From: Shewanella decolorationis S12
GTDB lineage: Bacteria > Pseudomonadota > Gammaproteobacteria > Enterobacterales > Shewanellaceae
DNA length: 64,000 nt
Direction of reading: 5' to 3'
Assembly: GCF_000485795.1 (NCBI RefSeq)
Contig: NZ_AXZL01000053.1
Span: 1 to 64,000 of the forward strand
Made by a program: the position numbers and the translations under genes. A model generated the notes under the pieces. The model was not told the origin of the DNA. It saw only the letters and a program-made list of their open reading frames with translations, and did not search any database. This document shows positions 39,915 to 48,698 of the stretch, piece after piece; the stretch's first letter is position 1, and every line of letters starts with the position of its first letter.

Positions 39915-41162
39915 ATGAGCCTAATTAAACAAATATCCGCCGATGCCGCCCATGCGGCCCGCACACTCGCCCAGCTCGATGAGTCGTTAAAAAACACCGT
40001 ATTACTGGATATGGCGCGCTCATTAAGGGGAAAAAGTTATGAAATCCAAAGCGCTAACCTGATTGACGAACACCGTGCGACTCAGGACAACTTAAGCCCC
40101 GCTATGGTCGATCGCCTCACGCTGAACCAACACCGCATCGAGGCGATGGCGCAAGGAATCGAAACCATCGCCGCCCTGCCCGATCCCGTTGGGCGCGAGC
40201 GTTTTATTGGTAAACGCCCCAATGGTTTATCTATCAGTAAGATGCGCGTGCCACTCGGCGTGGTGTGCATGATTTATGAGGCGCGACCTAATGTCACTGC
40301 CGATGCCGGCGCATTGTGCTTTAAATCCGGCAATGCGGTGATCCTGCGTGGCGGTAAGGAAGCACTACACACCAGCCAAGTGATCGCCAGTATTTTACAG
40401 GCGGTACTGACCGCCTATGGTTTGCCTAAAGCCCTAATCAGCGTGATCCCCGATCCTGACCGCGCCCTGATGCTCGAACTGATGCAGCAGCGGGAGTATA
40501 TCGATGTGATCATCCCTCGCGGTGGCGAAGGGCTGATTAATTACGTCACTGAAAACAGTAGCATTCCGGTTATTCAGCACTTTAAGGGCGTGTGCCATTT
40601 ATATGTGGATAAAGACGCCAATCAAGATATCGCCTTGGATTTGCTGCTCAATGGCAAAACCCAACGCACAGGCGTGTGCAACGCCCTCGAAGGCTTGTTA
40701 GTACATAAGGATATCGCGCCACGATTCTTGCCCCGCGTCGCCAAAGCACTGGCCGAGCATCAAGTTAAAATCAATGCATGTCCTCAGTCCGCCGCGTATT
40801 TCGACGCTTGTACTTATATGGCAGAAGAGGATTTTGGCCAAGAATACTTGGACTTAGAAATCGCCATTCGCCAAGTCGACAACTTTGAGGTCGCCACCCA
40901 ACATATCGCTAAGTTTGGCAGCCATCATACCGAGGTGATTTGCACTGACAATGAACTCACCGCCGCCCGCTTTCAACGCGCAGTGGATGCTTCGGTCGTT
41001 ATGGTGAATGCTTCATCGCGCTTTTCCGATGGCAGCGAACTCGGCCTCGGCGCCGAAATCGGCATAGCCACCACTAAGCTACATGCCTACGGCCCCATGG
41101 GACTCGAAGCCTTAACCACTGAAAAATATCTGGTTTCAGGCACAGGGCAGATTAGGGCTTAG
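39915..41162 (+). CDS. proA: Gamma-glutamyl phosphate reductase
   Basis: The protein has 415 residues. I chose the ATG at 39915 (GGAGA 5 bases upstream) rather than the longer ORF from 39900, which overlaps proB. It reduces gamma-glutamyl phosphate to the semialdehyde. Family motifs are VPLGVVCMIYEARPNVTADA, the NADP-binding GNAVILRGGKEA, the catalytic Cys in TQRTGVCNALE, and SRFSDGSELGLGAEIG. It is the last gene of the cluster and is followed by a terminator. Confidence 0.97.
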   Translation: MSLIKQISADAAHAARTLAQLDESLKNTVLLDMARSLRGKSYEIQSANLIDEHRATQDNLSPAMVDRLTLNQHRIEAMAQGIETIAALPDPVGRERFIGKRPNGLSISKMRVPLGVVCMIYEARPNVTADAGALCFKSGNAVILRGGKEALHTSQVIASILQAVLTAYGLPKALISVIPDPDRALMLELMQQREYIDVIIPRGGEGLINYVTENSSIPVIQHFKGVCHLYVDKDANQDIALDLLLNGKTQRTGVCNALEGLLVHKDIAPRFLPRVAKALAEHQVKINACPQSAAYFDACTYMAEEDFGQEYLDLEIAIRQVDNFEVATQHIAKFGSHHTEVICTDNELTAARFQRAVDASVVMVNASSRFSDGSELGLGAEIGIATTKLHAYGPMGLEALTTEKYLVSGTGQIRA

Positions 41163-41195
41163 CGATTACCTAGACGATGTGATTAACTAAATAAT

Positions 41196-41224
41196 AAAGC
41201 CCCAAAGTGTCTGTTTGGGGCTTT
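41196..41224 (+). terminator. Terminator after proA
   Basis: AAAGCCCCAAA (41196-41206) and TTTGGGGCTTT (41214-41224) form an 11-bp perfect stem with a 7-base loop. The T-run is short. Confidence 0.75.
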
Positions 41225-41239
41225 GGCTGAAGCTTTATC

Positions 41240-41488
41240 TTACTGGTCAAAAGATACAGCTAATTCAACCCAGTTTTTATAGTCAATTTTATTTGCTGAG
41301 AGCTTTATCAAACCAATCTTATATAATAAAAAATTTTTCTCTGTATGATTTGTTGTTATTTGATAATCATAACTCAGACTTTCAAACATCTCTTTTCTAT
41401 CATCTACACAAAACTTATTCATGTCAGACAAAATCATTGCCAATCTAGAACTAAATCTTGCACAATTACTATTTTCATTCTCTCTTGC
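41240..41488 (-). pseudogene. Out-of-frame C-terminal end of the KAP NTPase gene
   Basis: This frame continues the KAP protein for about 82 residues (ARENENSNCARFSSRLAMILSD.. to the stop near 41240) but is reached only if one T is removed from the T8 run (A8 on the plus strand, 41489-41496). The AT-rich composition matches the main frame. Read without the shift, the main frame stops after FFCKRE. A restart at TTG 41521 is possible but lacks a ribosome-binding site. Confidence 0.65.
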
Positions 41489-42734
41489 AAAAAAAATCGC
41501 CATTAGCACCATATAAAACAAAAAAACTATCTATCTTATAGCCAATTCTATCTATTAAATTATCGAAGTGAGTATGATTAGTAGTTGTTGTATCTAGCCA
41601 ATCAGCATAAAGATAATAATGCTTATCTCTCAATACAAACAGAATTAACAACAAATAAGGATTTAATGTTTTTGTTGTATTGCTTAATACTGCTATAAAT
41701 TTATCCATTAACTGTTCAGTTTCTCTCAGCGAGAGTCTAAATCTATCCGCCACAATAGAAACCACACGAGTAAAGTCATCTAATTCAGCTAGGCTAGGTA
41801 CAAACTCCTTCCAATTAGGATTATAAGTGACTTTACTTTCAGAAATATGGCTTACAAATTCATAGCGAGAAAGCTCGGTTAATGAGTAACGCCGCCTAAA
41901 GAACCGACCTAAATAGGTTTGAGCATCAAAGCCTTCACCATAAACAGCTTTCACCGCATGCTGTAGTTGTTCAGTATCAGTCGCCACGATAAAGGCAATA
42001 TTATCTAATTCAAAGAAGTGCTTAACCACTTCCAACATTTCTACGGCATAACTAGGCCGACAGCGGTCAAGCTCATCAATAAAGATAAAAGCAGGTGCTT
42101 TTAAAGCACCTTGTTGATGTGCAATGACTGCAGTAATTAACGCTTTAATTTCGTTTCGCAAATAGTTGACTGACTGCAATTTATCGTTGTGGTCTTTTAC
42201 TAAGCATTGTGCAACTGCGGCGGCCGATTCACTTAAAGTATCAGAAATGAATTTGTCATCATTTTTTAGTTCGCCTTCAACTTTAATATCATCTAAATTC
42301 AAACCGACAGCCTTTTTCACCAATCCTTTAAGTAAAGCAGGCGCAGCTGCTTTGATAAAGCGGGCTGACTTTTCAGTAATATTTGCCAGAGTTTCATTTT
42401 CAGCAGGCAATTGTTCACTTAAAGCATTTATCAAAGATGAAATAACGGTAAGCATGGGATCATCAGAGTAATCCTGCTTCCAAGCATCAATATAAACAAC
42501 AGGGTGTCTATCTTTAATACTTTCCATCCAGCGATTAATGAAGTAGGTTTTACCCGAGCCCCACTTCGCATTTAGGTTTAAAACATAGCCACCATCGATA
42601 GCATTAATCGCCAAATAATTGTGTAAAAAAGAAGCGTATCTAGCGCGATCTAATGTATCTCTTGGAAATAATTCAGTTCCTTCTGCGCATAACACAGGCT
42701 CTTTCCAGTTAAAATCTACAATATCATCAGACAT
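41475..42734 (-). CDS. KAP family P-loop NTPase
   Basis: The main frame encodes 419 residues. The KAP-type Walker A is LNLNAKWGSGKTYFINRW (about residue 50-67) and the extended Walker B is FIFIDELDRCRPSYAVEMLEVVKHFF, both diagnostic of the family; a helical middle part (about 95-195) is inserted between them. KAP NTPases are often membrane-linked and include the phage-exclusion protein PifA; a defence role here is inference. The gene stands alone, is more AT-rich than its neighbours, and lies between a terminator and a hairpin element, which suggests acquisition. A T8 run near the end splits off the last ~82 residues (see 41240-41488). Confidence 0.85.
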   Translation of the reverse strand: MSDDIVDFNWKEPVLCAEGTELFPRDTLDRARYASFLHNYLAINAIDGGYVLNLNAKWGSGKTYFINRWMESIKDRHPVVYIDAWKQDYSDDPMLTVISSLINALSEQLPAENETLANITEKSARFIKAAAPALLKGLVKKAVGLNLDDIKVEGELKNDDKFISDTLSESAAAVAQCLVKDHNDKLQSVNYLRNEIKALITAVIAHQQGALKAPAFIFIDELDRCRPSYAVEMLEVVKHFFELDNIAFIVATDTEQLQHAVKAVYGEGFDAQTYLGRFFRRRYSLTELSRYEFVSHISESKVTYNPNWKEFVPSLAELDDFTRVVSIVADRFRLSLRETEQLMDKFIAVLSNTTKTLNPYLLLILFVLRDKHYYLYADWLDTTTTNHTHFDNLIDRIGYKIDSFFVLYGANGDFFCKRE

Positions 42735-42834
42735 AAAATCCCTTTTTATTAATCAGTTACTCATACTTCAGAATAAAGTCGTAATGTGTGCACTATCAAC
42801 TCAATGAGCAATACAGACACCTGAGTTCGCAGAG

Positions 42835-42933
42835 TTAAGCACTCTCGCGGCAGTGACCGTTGGCGGCATGGATGCCGCCGTCGAGCTCTCAGGGATGAGT
42901 TAATGGCGTGTCACTGAAGTGTAGAGTGCTTAA
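42835..42933. repeat. Palindromic hairpin element, 99 bp
   Basis: Perfect 11-bp terminal inverted repeats, TTAAGCACTCT (42835-42845) and AGAGTGCTTAA (42923-42933), enclose a second pair CAGTGAC/GTCACTG (42851-42857 and 42910-42916) and a tip hairpin GGCGGCAT-GG-ATGCCGCC (42862-42879). There is no ORF. It separates the KAP gene from the XRE regulator. It looks like a small mobile palindromic unit, but only one copy is in the window. Confidence 0.6.
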
Positions 42934-42977
42934 TAGCGGCCATTTGCTAAACCCTATGCAAAACTTCGCGACATAGT

Positions 42978-44510
42978 TTACTCCACCCCATCACACTGGG
43001 ATTTACCCGCTTGATAACAACTGGGTTGCCGTGGGCAGACGGCGCCGCGGGAGCAGATAAGCCGAGCATCATTTTTAATACCGCGTTCAATCCAGTTGAT
43101 ATTCAATATCTTAGCCACGCTTACTAGATCACTTTTAATATGCTTGGGAATCGCGACTGAGCCGCCGCCAGAGACACAGGCGGCTTTTAAATCATGGGCG
43201 ATAGAGAGTGCATCTTTGCCTTGGGCCTCAATGGCCGGATTCAAATCGATACCGGCACAGAGCACATGGGGATTGCCCGCCGAGTCTTCGACCTTAATCG
43301 ACTCGCAGCAGTAAATCCGTGGTTCATTGCCCACATTTAAAATCGAAATTTGCGCCGAGGTGCCGACCTTAGGCTCGCTGATCATTCTAAACACCGCCCA
43401 GTGCTGACAAGGGTCTTCCACCAGCCGCATATTGCCCCAAGGCAGAGGAATACCATTGCCTCGGTAAACGGCCTTAAGCTTGCCCGGCGCATAGGCATCA
43501 AAATAATGCCAATGGGGATAAGGCGATACAACTGTCATCCGCCGCATGGCGACCGAAGCCGACACTTGCAGCTGTTTATGCACCTCAATTTCGTAACCGT
43601 GGCGGTCGAGCAATTGTCGATACGGCACCTTAGGACATAACAGGGCTCCGGCAAAAAAGCTGGACTCGAAGTCGCGCCACGCATGTAAAATATCCTGCGC
43701 GTTCAGTGTATTAGACTGCATGGTCACTTCTTCATCCATCTCCAGTTTTCGGCCTGAAATCATCACACTCTTAAGCCCATCCTTGTTGTGCAACACACAA
43801 TGGCCGATATGGGCGGCGAGATCGTACTTTAGCCGGCTGGGGCGATTTTTAAGGACTTTATTGATGTAAATGGTGCTGGGCGGCTCGAAGAAGGAAGTCA
43901 CTAGCTGATGGGAGCTTACGCCACGCTCGTCGATCACCTCCTGGGGTGTACTATCTATCCATTTGATTTTTAAGCCTACGCCCTTGGCAATATCCAGCAT
44001 TTCCTCGAGGGATAAGGGCATACGTTTTAACCCAACCTCTTCGGCGGCACGTTCAAGATCGGGGAAATGGTTTTGATGATGCTCCTGATGGGCGCGAATT
44101 AATAAGTGGGCGAATTGTCGACCCGAGATCCCAGTCTGGGATAGCATTTCAGGGATAGCTATTTGCAAAATATCATTTGAAAACAAAAAGCTGGGTTCGA
44201 GCGCCATGCCGCTGATCCCACCACGACGGCCCTTGTCCGGCGTGATGGCACTTTCCTCGGGCACGTCGTCTAAAAACCAGTCAACGTCCTTTTGAAAAAC
44301 CGTGGCAATCACGGCCAACATTTCGGCACTGGGCACGCGCTTTCCACGTTCGATCATCGACAAATATGACACAGAGGGCGCACTGCCCGCATCGACGCGA
44401 ATGCAACGTGCCGATAAATCTTCCATGGTTAAATTGTTACGTTTCCGTAGGTTACGTATTTTTGTCCCTAGGAAATGTGACTTTCTCATCAAGCTCTGGT
44501 CATTGCGCAT
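42978..44510 (-). CDS. XRE-type transcriptional regulator with DUF3612-like C-terminal part
   Basis: The protein has 510 residues (or 503 from an internal ATG at 44489). Residues ~10-80 form an XRE helix-turn-helix (LGTKIRNLRKRNNLTMEDLS..SYLSMIERGKRVPS). The middle (about 120-320) is an IrrE/ImmA-like region, similar in layout to RamB/PrpR-type regulators of acetate and short-chain acid metabolism, but without a clear HExxH. The end carries a Cys cluster (CSRGAVCPRQPSC..C) that may bind a metal. I believe the C-terminal ~180 residues are the DUF3612 family. Three 14-bp iterons abut the start codon, suggesting autoregulation. Confidence 0.8.
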   Translation of the reverse strand: MRNDQSLMRKSHFLGTKIRNLRKRNNLTMEDLSARCIRVDAGSAPSVSYLSMIERGKRVPSAEMLAVIATVFQKDVDWFLDDVPEESAITPDKGRRGGISGMALEPSFLFSNDILQIAIPEMLSQTGISGRQFAHLLIRAHQEHHQNHFPDLERAAEEVGLKRMPLSLEEMLDIAKGVGLKIKWIDSTPQEVIDERGVSSHQLVTSFFEPPSTIYINKVLKNRPSRLKYDLAAHIGHCVLHNKDGLKSVMISGRKLEMDEEVTMQSNTLNAQDILHAWRDFESSFFAGALLCPKVPYRQLLDRHGYEIEVHKQLQVSASVAMRRMTVVSPYPHWHYFDAYAPGKLKAVYRGNGIPLPWGNMRLVEDPCQHWAVFRMISEPKVGTSAQISILNVGNEPRIYCCESIKVEDSAGNPHVLCAGIDLNPAIEAQGKDALSIAHDLKAACVSGGGSVAIPKHIKSDLVSVAKILNINWIERGIKNDARLICSRGAVCPRQPSCYQAGKSQCDGVE

Positions 44511-44511
44511 T

Positions 44512-44575
44512 TTGTAAAATTCACATTGTAAAATTTTTATTGTGAAATTGTAGTCAAAAAAAGACTAGACTACAA
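44512..44575. promoter_or_regulatory. Three tandem 14-bp iterons plus dyad: likely regulator operator
   Basis: TTGTAAAATTCACA (44512-44525), TTGTAAAATTTTTA (44526-44539) and TTGTGAAATTGTAG (44540-44553) are consecutive copies of a TTGTRAAATT core at an exact 14-bp period. An overlapping dyad TTGTAGTC / GACTACAA (44548-44555 and 44568-44575) has a 12-base spacer. They lie between the divergent regulator and the malate-synthase-like gene and start 2 bp from the regulator's first ATG. Confidence 0.65.
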
Positions 44576-44718
44576 ATTAAGCAATCGAGGCAGGTTATCC
44601 ACCTGACACTGCTTAACCATTAACTCTGTCGGACAAACCAAATTGAAGACAAACGTTGAACCATTAGAAGTGAAACCAAGGCCCTAATTTTTAATTTGAA
44701 TGTGTAGAGGATACAGCG

Positions 44719-45282
44719 ATGAATATGTCAATTATCAATAGCCACCAGATCCAACCGAATCTAAACAGCTTCATCGCAGAAGAAGTGCTTGCCGTCGCCC
44801 AAGTAAACGTGGCCGAGCATGAAAAACTAGCCCAGGCGAAGCAGTTCCTCGACCGTCATTTCCCGCTGGATGCGGGTTCGCACCAAGATGTGATCAGCTA
44901 TGTGGTTTACTACCAACACCTGCTGGCATTTTTTGCCGACGGCAGCCACAGCGGATTACGCCAAACCAAGCAGTTTGTTGCCTTCAACGGCACTAAAGAT
45001 GCGCCAAGCGCCATAGTGTTACAGGATCAAGGCTGCCATGTTGAATTGTGTTTCGACCGCACTGGCATGATAGGCGCGCGGGATTTAGCAAATTTGGAAG
45101 ATGTGCAAATCGAAGCGCCTGTTGAGTTAGCCGCCGAACCCACAGAGACACGCAATACCACCTCGCGCCACTGGTTAAGCCTGTTACATGCAGGAATGCC
45201 AAGCGCCAACGATATTCAAGACAAGTTGTTTACCGCTAAAGACGGTGGCGACTACAGCCTGCAACGTATCGTGAATCTCTAA
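44719..45282 (+). CDS. Isolated malate-synthase-G-like domain protein
   Basis: The protein has 187 residues. The stretch from GLRQTKQFVAFNG through APSAIVLQDQG, HVELCFDR, IGARDLANLEDV to HWLSLLHAG follows the order and spacing of the corresponding part of malate synthase G (about its residues 240-350), and the start (NLNSFIAEEVL) resembles that enzyme's N-terminus. The barrel and catalytic Asp/Glu/Arg residues are missing and the protein is about a quarter of the usual ~720 residues, so it should not be an active synthase. AGAGGA lies 8 bases before the ATG. It is divergent from the XRE regulator, with iterons between. It could be a ligand-binding or regulatory relic. Confidence 0.7.
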   Translation: MNMSIINSHQIQPNLNSFIAEEVLAVAQVNVAEHEKLAQAKQFLDRHFPLDAGSHQDVISYVVYYQHLLAFFADGSHSGLRQTKQFVAFNGTKDAPSAIVLQDQGCHVELCFDRTGMIGARDLANLEDVQIEAPVELAAEPTETRNTTSRHWLSLLHAGMPSANDIQDKLFTAKDGGDYSLQRIVNL

Positions 45283-45300
45283 ATTCCGCGTATTTTCACG

Positions 45301-45330
45301 GGAGAGTTGCCGTCGGCGACTCTCCTTTTT
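45301..45330 (+). terminator. Rho-independent terminator
   Basis: GGAGAGT..ACTCTCC (45301-45325, with an inner GC/GC pairing) is followed by five T. It ends the malate-synthase-like gene. Confidence 0.88.
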
Positions 45331-45547
45331 AAGCCTCAAACCTACCTGCCCATTGAGACTCAATAAAATTGACTTACAAAATAAATTAAATTGATTTTAT
45401 TGAAGCTAAACGCAATCGTTATAATGCCCGTCTTTGTCAGCGTCCCAATGCTTATTCAGTTGGCTTATTCGAGTATCCATGCCTATGTGGATGGAGCTGA
45501 AAACCCAAGATTGGCACGATAACACTCAGTCGCAAACCTAAGGCGTT

Positions 45548-46498
45548 ATGAATTTTTCATCGATAGTCTCGCAACTTAAGCAACCCCATCGCCTTGTGTT
45601 TATCTGCGCTGCGCTACTGTGTCTCGCGCCTGTTATCTCATCCCCTATGGCGCTTGTGCTCGGTTTTACCTTGGCCAGCCTAGGTTGGGTGCCAAACGAC
45701 TGGAATATCGCCGCCCTCACCAAAAAGTTACTGTCCTATTCGATTATCGGCTTAGGCTTTGGCATTAACTTCAATGCCGCGATTGAGGCCAGCAGCCATA
45801 ACCTAGGATTAATTGTCGGCTCGATTATTTTTACGCTGATCTTAGGCTTTATGGTGACTCGCGCCCTGAAGTTTGACCCGATCACAGGCCACTTAATCGC
45901 CTCTGGCACCGCCATCTGTGGCGGCAGCGCCATTGCCGCCGTATCGCCCGCCATTAATGCCAAACCAGACCAAACCGCCACCGCATTAGCCTGTGTATTT
46001 GTACTCAACTCGGTGGCTTTGTTTTTATTCCCCGCCCTCGGGCATTTGCTCAATATGAGCCAATACGATTTTGGCGTGTGGACTGCCATCGCGATTCATG
46101 ACACTTCCTCAGTCGTCGGTGCGGCATCTGCCTATGGTGATGAAGCACTTAAAACCGCCACGACCATTAAACTGGCGCGCGCACTGTGGATTATCCCTAT
46201 CGCCCTTGTCAGTGCGCTGATCTTTGGCGGCGATAAACGTAAGCTTAACCTACCGTATTTTATCGGATTTTACTGTTTAGCCATCGCAATCGCCCATTGG
46301 CTGCCGCAGTTTCAGCCGCTCTACGACACGCTGTTTATGGTGTCGAAACGTACCTTGGTTCTGTGTCTGTTCTTGATTGGCGCTGGGATTACAGTGCAAA
46401 AAATGCGGGCGAGCGGCCCTAAGCCTTTGCTGCTGGGCGTGGTTCTGTGGGCGGCGATTGGGGCAACGTCTTTAGGTTATATTCTGTATTTTCAATAG
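45548..46498 (+). CDS. YeiH family putative sulfate exporter
   Basis: The membrane protein has 316 residues and about ten helices. Family markers are the paired motifs [28 protein letters not shown] and [16 protein letters not shown]. The family is annotated as putative sulfate exporter from limited evidence, so the substrate is open. It stands alone between the malate-synthase-like gene and the membrane-bound LuxR-type regulator. Confidence 0.85.
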   Translation: MNFSSIVSQLKQPHRLVFICAALLCLAPVISSPMALVLGFTLASLGWVPNDWNIAALTKKLLSYSIIGLGFGINFNAAIEASSHNLGLIVGSIIFTLILGFMVTRALKFDPITGHLIASGTAICGGSAIAAVSPAINAKPDQTATALACVFVLNSVALFLFPALGHLLNMSQYDFGVWTAIAIHDTSSVVGAASAYGDEALKTATTIKLARALWIIPIALVSALIFGGDKRKLNLPYFIGFYCLAIAIAHWLPQFQPLYDTLFMVSKRTLVLCLFLIGAGITVQKMRASGPKPLLLGVVLWAAIGATSLGYILYFQ

Positions 46499-46546
46499 AT
46501 TGGATTTAAGCTAAGCGGCTTAAATTGACACACTGATACGGGAAGC

Positions 46547-46699
46547 CTACTCGGCGGAGGGTTTAATCCGCCAAGCCAACCCCAGTACACCTAAAAAGGC
46601 GGAAAATTCGATCAGCGAGCGGAGCAATCCTGTGGTTTGCGTGGATGCAACCAAGGCAATAAGGCAAAACACAATCAGCAGCGAGTTTTTCAATTGCAT
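46547..46699 (-). CDS. Candidate 50-aa membrane protein
   Basis: This short ORF encodes 50 residues: two hydrophobic stretches (SLLIVFCLIALVAS and FSAFLGVLGLAW) and a charged end (RIKPSAE). GGAGG directly abuts the ATG, closer than usual, which lowers confidence. The competing ORF in another frame (46563-46754) is less protein-like. It follows the LuxR-type regulator in the same direction. Confidence 0.45.
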   Translation of the reverse strand: MQLKNSLLIVFCLIALVASTQTTGLLRSLIEFSAFLGVLGLAWRIKPSAE

Positions 46700-46805
46700 C
46701 CTCCGACAAACTTAGGGGATGCTCATTATTGTTTAGAACCAAAAAGCCAGCCAATATCGATTTTCAATAACAAATAGCTATAACAACTAAGCCTGAGCGT
46801 TTAGC

Positions 46806-47351
46806 TTAAGCGGCCTTATGGGCGCTATCGGACTCGTTTGCCACCAGTTCTTGGTTATGTTCCTGAATAAAATCCTCCATAAACCAAGCACAAAAGGTGT
46901 GGCGACCATCAACGGCGGCCTTGCCATAAATGGTCGATGCCTGTTGGCGCACCGTTTTCTCTTTTGTCTGTCTCACTTCGGCAATTTCTTTAAAACTCAG
47001 CCCTTTAAGCAATAAAAATGCGACTTGCTGCTCGCTCTTGGTAAAACCCCAAGTATCAAACTGGTTCGATACGGCTTGGCTGTATTCCTGTCTGGCGGAG
47101 CGCATTTGGGTCGACATATTGTCGATTTTTTTATCGGCGAACTCGAGGCGTTTTGCTAAGGCTTTAACCTCACGTGAGCGGCGAATTAAATCGTAACTGA
47201 GGTAGATGGCCCCGACGGCGGTGAGCACTAAGAGTATGGCTTCCTGCACTAAATGCCATTGCGGAATGCCTAATTGAATGTCGGAACTAATGTCAAAAAG
47301 CTTAAAGCACATGATGAGTGCCAGCAGACCAATAATGACAATATCCTTCAT
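46806..47351 (-). CDS. Membrane-anchored LuxR-type regulator
   Basis: The protein has 181 residues. Two transmembrane helices (about 4-20 and 33-55) are followed by a coiled segment (about 58-95) and a C-terminal GerE/LuxR-type helix-turn-helix (FTKSEQQVAFLLLKGLSFKEIAEVRQTKEKTVRQQ). No receiver domain is present, so a signal would have to reach it through the membrane part. It is divergent from the metal-type efflux operon (145 bp between), making that operon the first candidate target. Confidence 0.85.
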   Translation of the reverse strand: MKDIVIIGLLALIMCFKLFDISSDIQLGIPQWHLVQEAILLVLTAVGAIYLSYDLIRRSREVKALAKRLEFADKKIDNMSTQMRSARQEYSQAVSNQFDTWGFTKSEQQVAFLLLKGLSFKEIAEVRQTKEKTVRQQASTIYGKAAVDGRHTFCAWFMEDFIQEHNQELVANESDSAHKAA

Positions 47352-47495
47352 CTAAAACTCCTAAATAAAAGCAAAATCAATCAATTATTTTATGGGACAT
47401 ATGTACCATAGGCGGATTTATGATACAGGTCCCCGACGACTTTCAGCCGTCAATCCCTACACTGACAGCATTGTTTAATACCACAGAATCATCTC

Positions 47496-48698
47496 ATGTC
47501 TGTCAGTTCGTCTTGTATCAAGTTATGTCTGTTGACCAGCTTAGTCGGCAGTAGTTTCCTGTGTCTTGCGGCGGAAGCCGAACTTTCCCAAGCGCTTTCG
47601 AGCAGCCAAGCGAGGTTGACTCATCTCACTTCGTCGAATACCCAATCGGCAAATTTATCCAGCTCGACCTGGCTCACTGGCCTGCCGAGCATTAGCTTAA
47701 GTCACCTCGGGAGCTTGGATAATAGTAACAGCTACGAGCAGGAACTCTCAGTCAATTTGCCATTTAAATCGCCCGCGCTACACAGCAGCGATAAGCAAAT
47801 AAAACAACTCGCCGAGCAAATTCATCAACAACAAACGGCGCTGCAAGCCTTGTATCTCTCGGGATTATTAAGGCAGAGCCTGTGGGAATACCGCCAGAGC
47901 GAAGTCAAACTGGCGCAGCTTGAGCGCAAACAGCAGTTGCTCGATAAACTCCATCGCCAGCAAAAACAACTGACCGATGCGGGGGAACTGCCACTGGCCA
48001 ACACTCTGCTGCTGGAGCGGGAAAGTGTCGATATCGCCTTAAGCCGCGCCGACATTCTGCAGCAACAAGCTCAGTCTTTAGCCCTGTATCAACAGCTGAC
48101 GGGCCAAGATCAGATGCCAAGCGCGATAGAAGAAACTGACCGCCCGCTTGGCAAGGGCGCCGAGACCTTAGCCCAACATCCCCTATGGCAATTGCTAAAG
48201 CTGCAACAACAGCAACACCTGCAGCTGATCCAAACTCAGCAAGCGGGTGAGCGCGATCCTTGGACCGTTTCACTCACAGCAAAAAATTCCGCGGATACGG
48301 GCGTGGATGATCAGCAGTTAGGCATAGCCGTGTCAGTGCCCTTAACCTTGGGCTCGGCACTATCCCAGAGCGATTTATCCCAATGGCAACAAGCAAATAC
48401 CGAGCAAAGTCTCAATCTTGACCGCAGCGCCCTCGAGCTTAAAAACCAGTGGGATCAATTAGTCCGCCAGCAAACTAACCTCGTCGAGCAACAGCGCCTA
48501 CTCACCCAAGCGCTCGCCCTCAGTCGCACCATTACCGAGGAACTCGCCAAGGTAAAAGATCAAGATCAGGTGAGTTATGAAGTCTGGCTGCGCCGCTATA
48601 TGGAGGCGCTCGACACCGAATCCCGCTTGGCGCTCAACCGCGTCAGCTTGCAACAACTGCATTCTCAACAACTCCAAGCCTTAGGAATTTCATTATGA
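47496..48698 (+). CDS. Outer-membrane channel of an RND efflux system (TolC-like)
   Basis: The protein has 400 residues with a signal peptide (to about LCLAAEA). Two long helical regions rich in Gln/Leu (about 100-185 and 300-385, for example LERKQQLLDKLHRQQKQL) are typical of the outer-membrane efflux family. It is a little shorter than canonical CusC. The stop overlaps the start of the adaptor gene (ATGA), so translation is coupled. Confidence 0.82.
   Translation: MSVSSSCIKLCLLTSLVGSSFLCLAAEAELSQALSSSQARLTHLTSSNTQSANLSSSTWLTGLPSISLSHLGSLDNSNSYEQELSVNLPFKSPALHSSDKQIKQLAEQIHQQQTALQALYLSGLLRQSLWEYRQSEVKLAQLERKQQLLDKLHRQQKQLTDAGELPLANTLLLERESVDIALSRADILQQQAQSLALYQQLTGQDQMPSAIEETDRPLGKGAETLAQHPLWQLLKLQQQQHLQLIQTQQAGERDPWTVSLTAKNSADTGVDDQQLGIAVSVPLTLGSALSQSDLSQWQQANTEQSLNLDRSALELKNQWDQLVRQQTNLVEQQRLLTQALALSRTITEELAKVKDQDQVSYEVWLRRYMEALDTESRLALNRVSLQQLHSQQLQALGISL

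Noticed and set aside
46563..46754. 63-aa ORF in another frame over the 50-aa candidate
   Set aside because: No membrane or domain pattern; the competing frame looks more protein-like.
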